Assembly: GCF_958979055.1 (NCBI RefSeq)
Contig: NC_084886.1
Coordinates: forward strand, 8,005,154 to 8,069,153
Source of the DNA: Alnus glutinosa
Taxonomy: Eukaryota > Streptophyta > Magnoliopsida > Fagales > Betulaceae
Direction of reading: 5' to 3'
Length of the DNA: 64,000 nucleotides
This document shows positions 39,863-52,267 of the stretch, piece by piece. The position numbers and the translations under genes were made by a program. Numbering within the stretch: position 1 is the stretch's first letter; each line of letters begins with the position of its first letter. The notes under the pieces were generated by a model. It had not been told where the DNA came from. It was given only the letters and a program-made list of their open reading frames with translations, and searched no databases.

Positions 39863-39970
39863 TACTTTTTTTTTTTTTACATGTCCACACAAGAGGGGAG
39901 GGTGAATTCGAATTAGGGACATTCGCTTCATGAAGCGTGGTCCTCAATCGATTGAGCTATCCCTTGGGAC
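39863..39970 (-). mobile_element. tRNA-derived SINE with target duplication
   Basis: On the minus strand it begins TCCCAAGGGATAGCTCAATC with an A-box-like segment, then a B-box-like TAATTCGAATTC, and ends GTGGACATGT plus an A tail. It is flanked by the 12-bp duplication CAAAATACACAC (39851-39862 and 39971-39982). The opposite arm of the inverted duplication has the uninterrupted site near 41970-41985, confirming insertion. Confidence 0.93.
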
Positions 39971-40249
39971 CAAAATACACACAACTGGTTTTCTTTGTCA
40001 GTGAGACTGTGATCATGTCATGTGTGGTGTATTTTCTCAAAAGTTTCATATGCCGGTTAGAAGGGCAAACTCTTGACCCAACTCCAAAATAATGGAAAAG
40101 GCTATATTTAAAATTACTATTAAATTTAAGTCGATTAATTTTATATATTTTACGTTAATAAGTATTTTTATTATTTAAAAGAGAGCTCTTCAAAGAATAC
40201 GTACCATTCCTCCCAAAATAATTGGAGGCACATTATCGAATGCATTAAT

Positions 40250-40615
40250 AATTAGAGGCCCATTAATTAGAAGACTACTCTCTGATAAGTGATAATAATA
40301 TATAAAAAATAAAAAAACAAAAAAAAAACAAAGGTCAAAGTCTTCTACCGAGCACTTTGAAATATCTTAGTGCTTTGCAGTCACGCCAATTGTTAATTAG
40401 ATATTTAGATTCAACGGGTCAGTCGCCTGCCGTGAGTACGCTATAGTTAGGACTTATGAGAGACTTGTGTTACCGTCCAAGAACCGGGACGTCGGTCCAA
40501 TTAACGAGGAATACGCACGGGCCGTGTCAAGTACGAAGCATCGAATGCGTCCAAAAAAGGAAGTAACATGCAACGCGTTTGCATTTAGCGTATCCCCGAC
40601 TGTATAAAATATGTC

Positions 40616-40648
<33 letters not shown>

Positions 40649-41674
40649 AAACCCACTCGTGGTGATAAAATTAATAACCCACCCTGCATGTTGAGATTAT
40701 GTATCCGAGACACCCTGCCTGGCTGCCTGCATGTTGAATTTTGAGAATTCAAATTTTTAACATTAAAACTTAAATTATCATTTGTTTTCAATCTAATATT
40801 CTGTTAATATATATTTTTTTATTTTAACATATATATTTTTTTTCATTTATGCATTTCGATTTCTCTCTATTCTTACCTTCCTCTCTCCCTTCAATTCTAT
40901 GGTACGTCATGGACCATGGAGGTTAAAGGGACAAACAGCCACGGAGGATAACCTCTATAATCATCCCATGGTTATAGAGGTCCATGGACCCATCGCCTCC
41001 ATGAGTGTGGCTGCGTGGAGATAGGTTAAATGAGACTTGAGAGTGAAGACGGAAGAGAGAAATTGGAGGTATAAATAGAAAGAATTCTTTCTTTTTTATT
41101 TTTTTTTAAAAAAAATATATAAATAAATTTTAAAATGTTAATAGAGATCTTATATAGATTATAAACCAATCATAACTTTAGAATCAAAAAATTGAAAACT
41201 CAAATCTTAAAATTTAAATTGTACATCCCTGTACTCTTGTTTGTTGTCTTACCTATTCTATGTGGATCTCTTTGCTTTTTATTTTTTAAGCAAATATAAT
41301 AATAATAAATAAATAAATAAATAAGGTAAAAAGAAGAAAGAGAGTTATAAATTGAAATTCGAAATGGGAAATCACCGCTTCTTGTCCTTAAGCACTCATA
41401 AGGAATAAGCATTATATATGTTTGCGGGATATATTCCATCGCTATAATAAAATGCTTCATATTCTTTCACTTATCCAATAAATTGAATGGCAAGCGTTTG
41501 TCTTTCTTAAAAAATCTCAACTCGTATGCCCAAAGCTACCAATGGAGCAAAAAAGAGGAGAGCCGTGCAAAAGGGGATCACTTTCTAAAAAGTCGAGGAG
41601 GAGATTCTTGATTCTTCTATAAGCAACTATCCAAATTTGTTGAGAAACTTCTTACTTAAACTATCCACTACTTG
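40250..41674. other. Spacer of the inverted duplication, no gene recognised
   Basis: AT-rich. It includes an A/T homopolymer near 40618-40650 and a short imperfect palindrome around CCATGGACC/GGTCCATGG (40908-40990). No frame is supported. Confidence 0.4.
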
Positions 41675-42146
41675 TTAATGCATTCGATAATGTGCCTCCA
41701 ATTATTTTCATAGTTTGGGAGGAATGGTATATATGTACTCTTTCAGTAGCTCCCTTTTAAATGTTCATTTTTTTATGTGAGAATAAAAATAATTATTAAT
41801 ATAAAATATATAAATTAATCCATTTAAAATTTAATACTAATTTTAAATATAGCAATTACCATTTTTTTGGAGTTGGGACAAGAGTTTGGACTTTTAACTG
41901 GCAGGCAAAACTTTTTTGAGAAAATACACCACACACGACGTGACCACAGTCCCACATACAGAGAAAACCAGTGGTATGTGTTTTGAAGTTCCAAGGGTCA
42001 AGAAATCAAAGAAATCAAGCGGTGTCGTTTTCACCCTTTCAACATTCTTCTGCTAATTAGTAATTGAATTAAAAAAGAAAAAGAAAAACGTTACTTCTAC
42101 TAATTACTTCGGTAATAAAACTACAGCAATTGTTTGCCTTCTTCAA
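41675..42146. repeat. Right arm of the inverted duplication (AAPT upstream region)
   Basis: The uninterrupted arm ends about 375 bp before the AAPT start codon, so the duplicated sequence is the proximal upstream region of AAPT. It carries the empty site of the SINE (GAAGTTCC next to CAAAACACAT on the complement) and of the LINE-derived insertion (CAATTGCTGTAGTT on the complement). Confidence 0.88.
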
Positions 42147-42520
42147 TCCTATGCGTTTAGGGCGGGAGATAAAGGATCTGCCTTTTTTTTCCCCCTTTTG
42201 CGCCGCTCACTCCTATTTTTCACCTCGCTCGATCTCTGCGATTCCGAAGAGTTAGTAATTTTAACTTCTTCTTCGTTTCCACTTTCTCTATTTCTTAGAT
42301 TTTGTTTTCATCTTCTTCGTTTGCTGATCTGCTATTGTCTACCACTTTCCGGTTATTCTATATTTTTCTCTAGATCGCTAAGCCATGCAGATTCCATGGA
42401 TCCAAATGCTTGTGTTTGTGTAGTTTCGTTCTGTTTGATTGCATTAACTTAGCGGTTAATCTACCTGCAGGTGGTTTAGCGGGGTTGTTCTGAGACTCAA
42501 TCGGGGACTTGTTGGGAAGA
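42147..42520 (+). promoter_or_regulatory. AAPT leader with probable 5'-UTR intron
   Basis: Pyrimidine-rich leader (CT-rich 42180-42330) followed by a good acceptor, CTACCTGCAG at 42461-42470, 51 bp before the ATG. A donor around GTTAGTAATTT (42250) would make a leader intron of about 220 bp. Inference from splice signals only. Confidence 0.4.
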
Positions 42521-45500
42521 ATGGGGTATATAGGGTCGCATGGCATAGCTGCGTTGCACAAGTACAAGTACAGTGGCGTGGATCACTCGTACGTCGCCAA
42601 ATATGTGCTCCAACCGTTCTGGAGTCGCTTCGTTAATTTCTTCCCCCTTTGGATGCCGTAAGTGCTTCGCTATTTTGATTTTACTCTAGGTGAAGTTGTA
42701 TGTTGAAGACCATGCACATACATATAATCTGTTTTGGAATATTCGATTTAATGATTTCTAAGCTATCTGATCGGACGATATGGGGATCGTACTAAAAGGC
42801 GGAAATGAACTTCTAGAACGACATGGATATATAGTTTGATATGTCTACTGGTGTTAGTATCTCTGATTCTTAGTTGATGTGTTGTTGAAGTTTTGCAATT
42901 GCTAGTAGAGGATTATGCCAAAACGAGGGAGTAGGAAAAATGGTAATTTTGAATATCAGAATATACGGTTCAGTCTCGATTTCCATTCTGTTTCCCATAT
43001 TCTGATTGGAATTAAGAATTGGGATTTTCTGACCTAGAAAAAAAAAAAAAAAAGCTGAGTGAGAACGTCCTCATTTTGCACTGAAGCTGGTCTTGTTTGT
43101 TGATTTCTTCCTTAGTAAATTCGTATGGGTAGAACTTGAGAATTTGGTTTGATAGTTAAGAGTGCTTGGGACTTGAAGTCTTAATCCAACCTTGGAACAC
43201 TAAAATGTAAATGAGTAAGTACTAGTTTGAGAATTCGAGGTTTTGTGAATGATGAAACACATAAAGTTTTCACCTTTATGTCCCATTAGAACACTTTTTC
43301 TACCCAGAAACCAGAAACACCCCCCAAAACACATTAACAAACATACTAGTTTCTGATGGTATTCCTTCATTGGACTTGTTCTTGATCCCAAGTCGTAGAC
43401 TTTTGGATTTGTCAGTTATCTTATTATTATTACAATATCAATTATTTATTTTTATGTTGGAATGCGTTCAGTTATTGTTTTATAATATCTCTGGCTTTTA
43501 ATATTGTCAAAGCTTTACCCACTTTCAGAACTTCTATCAGTCTGATAGTACATTTTTTGATGAATAAATTTCCTCTATGCAAATTTTAGTATTTTTTTCT
43601 TACTGAGATGTACTGACTTTTCTCTTTTTCTTTGATCTTTGTTTTGCGTTTTGGGATCTTTTACAAGTCCAAACATGGTATAATAATCTTTGCTTCCTCT
43701 TTATATTAATGTATCCATTTCTAACTTTATTTTGATATATTTCTTCATGGCGGTTACTGATGAATACTCTTTAACTTTTGTCAGATAACACTTATGGGAT
43801 TCATATTCCTAGTCATTTCTGCTTTGCTTGGCTACGTGAGTTGGGGCTTTTCTGCTATCATGTTTTTAGTTTCGTAATTGTTAGGTTCTCCTGTTTATAA
43901 TGCCATTTTTCTGAGAACCAATAACTATTAAAACTTCTCATTTAACATTGTACACTTCTTTTCAGTACCTGGTGTCTCGATAACATGATAAGTTAAAATT
44001 TTTTCTTGAAAATTGTGTGCTGGAATTTTTAGTTAGTTATTTATCTGTTTCTGGTATGATTGGTACGCAGTAAATTTTCAGAGCCTTCTGAGCTTTATGG
44101 AAGGCGTCAATATGAAACTCGTCCTTCTTGACTCCTTGCACATTTTTTTTCTTCTTTTGAGGGAGAAAATTTATTATGGGAGAATATATTTTATCTATGA
44201 CATGCACAAAAGGAGATATATTAACATGGCCCAGTATGAGTACCCCCCCACTTGTGTTCTTTGTGCCTCAAATGCATGTACATGTTATGTGAGCGAAAAC
44301 TGAATATCGATGTTACTTTGTATGTAATTTTGTTGGAATACTTTGTTTTAATGCATTTTTTTATCCCCAATTGGCTAACTGCTAATTAGACAGAAAAGTT
44401 GGTTTAAACTTGTTGATGAGTTGCAATCTTCACAAACATGTGGATTGTGTTTCAGATGTTAATGAATATTATGAAAAGAAGTGTTATGTTTTAGTGCACC
44501 TCTAACTTGTCTGAGTTCTTCATATATATATTTTTGTTTCAGATTTATTCACCTCGCTTGGATTCAGCTCCTCCAAGATGGGTTCATTTTGCACATGGAT
44601 TGCTACTTTTTCTCTACCAGGTCTGTTTAAAATTAATTCAAACTGTGTATTCATGCTGTTTCTTCCAAGTTGTCATATTTTATGTATATTGGGCACGCTT
44701 CTCCTTGCTGAATAGGATGAAAACATTAAGACACTCAACACTCAGTATTTTCTTCATCCTATTTCTTTTACTTTTATGTATTATTTTAGTTTCAGTTGTA
44801 CAGCTGTTTTGCTTGATGATCTATCTTTTGTACAACTGCATTGGATATTTTCACATTCTAGTGTACATTTAGTGGTATGAAATGCTTAGTTGTTGTGGAA
44901 AAACTGCTGCTGCTCAACAGCTATAGAGGTCTTCTTTAAATTTTTTTTAACGCAATTTCATTTTTTCAATTCTGAATCTCTGTCCTGATAAGTGAATAAC
45001 CTTTCTGCCTTGCTCTTTGAGGTGTCTTTATATTGCATATTTTTTAGTAGATGTTGGCATATCCTTTTCTTTTTCACCTTTTTAACCTTTCTCTAGTTCC
45101 ATGTTAGACCTTTGATGCTGTTGATGGGAAACAAGCAAGACGGACAAATTCCTCAAGTCCATTAGGGGAGCTTTTCGACCATGGTGATATACTGTTGTCA
45201 TGTATATTGTCATTCTTTTTCTTTGTAGGCTGAGTATTAACATTGATGAATAATGGTCTTGTCTTTCCCTATATATTGCAGGATGTGATGCTCTTGCTTG
45301 TGCAGTATGTACCGTCATCTTTGGTTGCCATTGTATGGATCTTAGAGATGCATTACCTTTATTATTATTTTTTTTTTCTTGAGTATAGTTTGAAGCCTTG
45401 GCTTTTGGGAGCACCGCTTTGTGTGGCAGAAGTACTTTCTGGTACTGGGTAATTTCAGCTGTTCCATTTTTTTGTGCAACATGGGAACAGTAAGTTGCCT

Positions 45501-45691
45501 ATTGATACTGGTTCATTATTTATGAATTTTATTCATTACATTATTCCTACCTTTTTCGATCTTAAAACTAAAATAGTATTTTCTGTATTGATTATATCTA
45601 TAAGAAAAAAGATTGCTTTATAGTTTTTGACTTTTTACTTTCTCACTCCCGTCTCCCAGGCGTGAGAGCCCATGGATTTCTTTTGAGGTGT

Positions 45692-45722
<31 letters not shown>

Positions 45723-48700
45723 GGGTGTCATGAATTTAAAGTCCTCATTGTTTTCACTCTTTAACCATGGATGATATTATGAGATCTGTTTGCACTTTAT
45801 GACTCTTTTTAGGTATCTGTCATTTCTATGTGAAATAGTACTGTTGGGATTATTGTTTATCCAATGCTTTCCGGAACAAGTTTATTTATTGTTGATATAT
45901 GTAGATTTTACTGACTGTTGGATGTCTCATTAGCAGTATTGATATTTGATTTTCTTGATCCAGCTATTTCACCAATACCCTTATTCTTCCAGCTATCAAT
46001 GGTCCTACTGAGGGTCTCATGCTGATTTATCTGTGCCATTTCTTCACAGCCATTGTTGGTATGCTTCTGCTACCAATGTTTTTTTTATCCTAAGTAATGT
46101 GCTTTTGTGTACAAACGAATAATGTTCTGAAACTTTATTTAAAATTCAATACATTGTAATCTTCTTTAGTGGTTCTCTTTTGTTATTTGCTATTTAACCT
46201 TTCATTCTTACTTGAGTTCTTAACTTTTCCAGGTGCTGAGTGGTGGGCTCAACAATTTGGGAAGTCTATACCCTTATTAAGTTGGGTGCCATTTCTTCAT
46301 GGTAAGGATATTCTTTATAAAGTTGAAGACCTATAACTCATTAGTTTTGGAACTGAAAAAAAATAACATATGGAGTCTGTTTAAAATTCTTGCATAATAT
46401 ATTTGGATGGTTTAGCAATATTCAGACACACCAGAATGTTTTAATTATGAGATGTGTTATTTGGGGTTTCTTTAGCCAAAAGTTGTTTCTGTTTGCATTT
46501 GATTGTTTGTTCTCTTTGGGGTGTCTCATTTTTCATGAACTCTGAATTAAACATTTCCACAACAGTTTTACTTACAGCAATGTCTTTAATTTTTTTTTTT
46601 ATTGAGATTTATATTGGTAAGATCAAGGGGAAATGTGATATTAAAGGGTGATCTTTGAAGTCTTATACTTGGTTACGGTATGCCTGTAAACCAATGTCAT
46701 TGAGGGTGTTTTGTCTTGCTAAATATTGTGGTATTCGGGAAATAAATCCTAAAGATTATTTTGTGTGGGCTTCACTTGAAACTTCTATAAAATTGCATTA
46801 CATTTCATTTTTTGCTCTTCTGTTGACATTTTTTGTGTAGTTGAAGTGTCATCTTTCACTGGAACGACAAATTATACCTTGTCATTAAGACATTCATTTG
46901 AAGGCGTTTAGGGTTTAAGTGATCCAAAGGATAGTGTTGTTGTTTACCCCAGGGTAGTGGAAGATAGTAAGTCGTGTTTTCGCACGATGGGGGTTTCGTT
47001 CGTGGGATCTGATCAAAAGGGATTTCTAGATTTTTTTGGCTTTGATCGAGGATGAGCGCTTTGACTTTGAATCCCCTCCTAAGAAGGATAAGGAGATAAA
47101 AAGGAAAAAGGGGAAAAGAGAGGTCAAGAATCTGGAATGTTCTATTAATTTCGATGCTAGGGGAATGGGTTCTAGTCGGGATAGGGGCAAGAAGATGGGG
47201 GTTTGATGTAATTTTCTTCTATTGGGTTTTTCGGGTGTTTTTTTTTTTTTTTTGGTCCTTTTTGTATACTTCCTGTATGCTTAGGGGCGCCTTTTACGCT
47301 TTTTTAATAATATTTTGTTTATTACCTATCAAAAAAAAAAGTGTATTTTTTTTTTCCCTATAGATCCCAATCTGGTAATATATGCAGATGATTTTCTTTC
47401 GTTTATTCCTTATCTTGGTGTCCTTCCCAATTTTGCACTGCTTCTATCCAGCGATCTCATATATTATTCCTTCATTGACGTGGCATCTATTTGTTGATTT
47501 GTCAGGATTTTATTTTCCCCATTTAGGATCCCAGAATTTCTTAAGTTGTATTCCTTTTGCCGGAAGAGTTTAATCTGCACCATCTAATTTTTCTTTTTAT
47601 TTAGAGTTAACATAAGGAGCCTTTAGTAGACATTTCATGATATTCAATTGGTGATTCATCTCTATTGACCAGGCTCCACCACTCCTTAAATTGGCAATTT
47701 ATACTTCTTGATTACCTTCTTTCTTGTTTTTTTTTTTTTTTTTTTTTCACGTTCTCAATTTTACATCTTTACTTTTTCTTCCCTGCTTGATGATTGTCAG
47801 TAAAGTCCTGCCTTCCTTTTGCACTGTTTGAAATGTAATGTGTTTTCATTTTTATTTATTTCAGAAATTCCCACATACAGAGCTATGATGTTTCTGATGA
47901 TAGTTTTTGCTGTTATACCTACAGTCACATTCAAGTACGTAGTTCTCCATACTCTAAATTATTGAAAATTTCCTTTTCCTTTTCCTCTTCCTCTTTGGCA
48001 TGAGTACATCTAACATGTTTTCTGACTCATGATGCATTTATTATGACCTGCTCAACTTAAGATTCACTGTTTCATATGCAACCTTCAAGTTCTTTCTTTC
48101 TAAGATAAGTTTCGATGGACTGGAGTTTCAGCACAATTTTTTTTTTTTTTTTCCCTGTGCTGACACCAATACAGTTAACGTATGGACATGGATCATATTG
48201 CTGTTATTGTTCGATGATGGGGTGTGTGTATGCATATCTGTATTTCAGCCTTCTAGACAATGCAACCAAGAGTGAATTTACACAATTTTTATAATAAAAT
48301 GAATGGAAAATTATTAAATTGGTTCCTGGGGCTTGGCCTTGTATAAGATAAATAATTGGGGTCTCAAAATAATCTTATAAATCATTGTGGTGCGCCTCAG
48401 CCTCTATATCAAAATGATCCCTCGGTACAAAATTATGGCCATTTTTTTGGTAGAATCCTTTTGAAGTTACAATTGTACCTTCAAATAAAAATTTTACAAA
48501 AAAAAAAAAAAGAAAAGAAGAAGAAGAAGAAAAGAAAGAAAGAAAGAAAAGAAAAGAAAAGAAGCTGGTTGGCCACCCCCAGAATCAGCCTCTAGTGGTG
48601 GCCAAACCACACCCATAACTTATGGGGCTAGTTTGGCCATCCCTAGACTCGCCTCCGGGGGAGGCTGGCCACCCCCAAGGGCCGTAGGGGTTGTTCGACC

Positions 48701-51700
48701 AGTCCTAGAATCTGCCACTAGAGTTGGCCGGACCACTCCCAAGGGCTTTGGGAGTGATTCGGCCACTCTTAGAACTGGCTAGAAGGAGTGGCTGACAAAC
48801 CCCACTACCACTCCTAGAACCAAGTTTTATATATATATATAGAAATATGGCCAGAATTTGTATGGAGGGATCATTTTGATAGAAAGGCATATTACATGGA
48901 TTTATAAGATCATTTTTAAACCCCATAGATTTTTTTGATAATTGATACAATGTCAAACCTCAGGGACCAATATAGTAATTTTCCGTAAAATGAATTACAT
49001 TTGTGTGTTATAGTGTTGATGTTACAAAGTTTAAACTCCAAGGGATTTGCCTGTTTCCATTAGAGCTCACGTGTATGACTTAATATTGTTTTTTGGTAAA
49101 GATTAGCTTAGATCTTTCTTGTATTGTGCTTTATTTTCAGTGTACGCAATGTTTACAAGGTAGTTCAGGCAAGAAAAGGAAGCATGCTGCTAGCATTAGC
49201 GATGGTAATACTGCAACCTATTGGATGTACACCTCTTACTCTGTTTGCTTATAATAGGTGTAATATTGTTTTCTTGTTTCTTTCCAGCTTTACCCTTTTG
49301 CTGTGCTCTTGGGTGGAGTCCTTATTTGGTACGACTCAAATCTGTTTTATACATGTTTTTCTTTTTCACATGCATTATGGTTTACATTCTGGCATTGTTT
49401 CTTGACGCAGGCACTATTTGTCTCCGTCGGACATAATTGGGAACTATCCACATTTAGTTGTGTTGGGAACTGGACTTGCTTTTGGTTTCCTTGTGGTAAG
49501 ATATCTTTGGTTCAATGTCACTATCCATTCAGTTGAACTTTTTTACTTTCTTTCTTTGAATTGCATGGCTTTGTTACTATTGTTGTTATTATTGAAAAGA
49601 CCAGCTATCTACCAGACTTAGTGAGGAGTGAATAGTTCCTGTTGAACTGTATTACTGATAATTGTTTTTTTCTCACGATAGTTCAATCAATTCTCAAGTG
49701 ATAATCGTTTAATAAACATAAATACGCAGAATTCAACTATTTCAATTATTACATTTGATTCAGATTTGAATTGATAATGAACAATGATCACAAATATTAC
49801 ATTTGATTCAGATTTGAATTGATAATGAACAATTATCACAAATATAATGGTTATCAATAAGCTTGGTAAATGATAATTGATCACATAACACAATTAACAC
49901 AGATAGCATCAAACATTGTTGAGAGATTTTTTCATGTGGAAAACTCAACGGGGAAAACCCATGGGACCTAGTTCAGCACAAAATAATACCACCATTAGTA
50001 AGCAACAAGTATAAACTTACATATAGACTCATGGATAGACTCGACCCCTTGGGGTGCCTGCTGCACAGCTCATGCTTGTTCATCATAAATATCCTACAAT
50101 CCTTGTTCTTTGTTCACTGATATCACGCATTGAATTTGTCACACATTTTCCATGCACGCTGATCCGCGTCTTTGGACTTCTCCGAACTCCACACATGCAA
50201 TATTTAATATTAACATGTGGTTTTATGGGAACCTCTAAATGCTTCTAGAGACACTATAATTTAAGAAATAGACCAACCTTTTCTGGTTCATTTTCACTTG
50301 AGTTTTCTCAAGGATTTTTCACTCTAAACATGTGTCTCTCTCTTCCTTTTAAGAACACTCTTAGTTTTTTTTCCTTGTCTCATATGTACTCTCAAAATAT
50401 GCAGAAGAGATATTTATGGATTTGAGAAAAGAAAAAATTTATAGAGGCTTTGAAAAACCCAAACAAGTGTGTATTGACTTTCAGAAATGAGTTGCACAAT
50501 TCGAATGGGTAATCATGATATTTGAATGGGCTTAGTTATAAAAATCGATTTTGGATCTGACATTTGAACAATAATTGAATGTGTTTTGAATAGAAGAAAT
50601 CTAAGATCTGTTTTTTAAGTTCCAATTCGAACGATACATTTAGGGCTGGCAAAACGGGTTGACGTGTCGGGTTCGGGTCGATCCGCTTGACTTGCCACCC
50701 CGTTTAGAGTCAACACGAACATGACCCGTTTAGCTAAACGTATCTGACCCTTCAACCCTATCAAGACCCTTTAAATAAACGTGTGACTTGACTGATAAAC
50801 ATGTCTTGTCGGATTGACCCGATACCATTTTTTTTTTTTTTTAAAGCACACATACCAGCATAATTTTTGTTCCACTACAATTATAAGTCTGTTCCACTAC
50901 AATTATAGTAAAAAGTCTTTGGAAAACAAACTTCAATCCTGATCAAGTTGGTTGCATCTTTTCTATTGAGAAAATTTATCAACAATATCACTATCAATCC
51001 AGAAACTTCCTTATAGGTCTTGACAAGCCATCAGTCCAGAAATTACATCATAACATCATATAAATTATCCACTAGGAAATGCTCAAGACAAGCCATCAGT
51101 CCAGAAACCGAGAGAGGAGATTGGTGCTATTTTTTTTTTTCTTCAAAAAAAAAAAAAGAAGATACGAGTCAAGTGGGTCAAGCAGGTTTGTCAAAAAATG
51201 CTAAACCCTAACTCTTTAATTTCATGTCGGGTTTTCAGGTCGTGTCAAAAATTGCCAGCCCTAGATACATTATGTTTGACATATTTAAGCACCGTGTTTA
51301 AACATGCTTTGGAACGCACTTCGAAAAATACAATGTGTCAAATCTGTTCAACCATCTCATTTGAACTATCTATCAAACAGGTTTTGCACAATGCTCGAGT
51401 TGAGCATTTATACTCACTTACTCAGGTTTGAACTGTATATTGAACATATCTCAAACAAAGTAGTCTCTTTCTCACCTTGAAGAAACCTTGGAATACAAAT
51501 TTTATCGTTATAATGCTAATGAATAGTTGGAGAAATTTAAGTCTTTTTAAAACATTTCTCAAAACATTTATAGCCTAACTTATACAACTTAATCCTAGGC
51601 TGTGTAGTCCATGCCTTGAGGAGAAATTTTTAGGCCTCTAAGTCACTTACCGTCCTAAATAATTGAGATCGTTTTATAGCTCATGACGGTGTCTTCAGGG

Positions 51701-52228
51701 ATGCATATATGATAAGTCTTCAATTTTATATGACACGAGTCCTTAGATTCAGGTTTAGACCCAACTTATATTAGTGTTTTGTCAATGGAATATGCAACAT
51801 ATTTGTAAATTTTTCTTGTTTTTCCATTTTGCTGTTCTATGGTCTTTAACATAGATACTTTACTTAGTTTTGAGGGGTTAAGATGATTGGATTAATTGGA
51901 CTTGGAGCCTGTGAAAACAATTTATCATCTTTGTACCTGATTCCATTTTACAGTTGCACTTATATATTGATTAATAAATGGGCTTGTGGTGGAATGGAGA
52001 TGCCTTAGCATGGGTTTAAATTTGAGTTCTTTCTAAGCCTTTTTATTTTTATTTTTTGATAGGTTTGGCTATCAGCCCTTTAGAGCATTCTCAATGGCCT
52101 AGCCATTTTCACCGTTAGGCTAAAATGGCTAGTTAATTCACTTAAAAGTCCCTCCATCCGATTATGCAAATCAAATGCAAAATGCATCTCTTTTTTTCTT
52201 TGTTTCTTTTTCTTTCACTCTCTCTCTC

Positions 52229-52267
<39 letters not shown>

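Larger units (their letters stand above)
37998..40249. repeat. Left arm of a large inverted duplication (interrupted)
   Basis: Read forward, 37998-38026 joined to 39730-40249 matches the reverse complement of 41675-42146. Shared landmarks: GAAGAAGGCAAA-AATTGCT, GCAGAAGAATGTTGAAAGGG, GGGTCAAGAAATC (complement), CCAACTCCAAAA, and GGAGGCACATTATCGAATGC at the inner end. The arm has since been interrupted by the insertion 38027-39714 and the SINE 39863-39970, neither present in the right arm. The inner spacer is about 1.4 kb. Confidence 0.88.
48942..51404 (+). repeat. Source segment of the AAPT partial duplication
   Basis: Nearly identical to 61612-64000. Similarity starts at TTGATACAATGTCAAACCTC in both and has not ended where the window stops. 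It includes AAPT exons 11-13 and the hAT MITE 50641-51263. Confidence 0.96.

Noticed and set aside
44507..44872. 121-codon frame in the AAPT region
   Set aside because: Only 44543-44620 is exon 4; the rest is intron sequence that happens to stay open.
49124..49621. Open frames reading across AAPT exons 11-13 and their introns
   Set aside because: Genomic read-through of exon and intron in mixed frames; the spliced exons explain the region. The same holds for 61794-62291.
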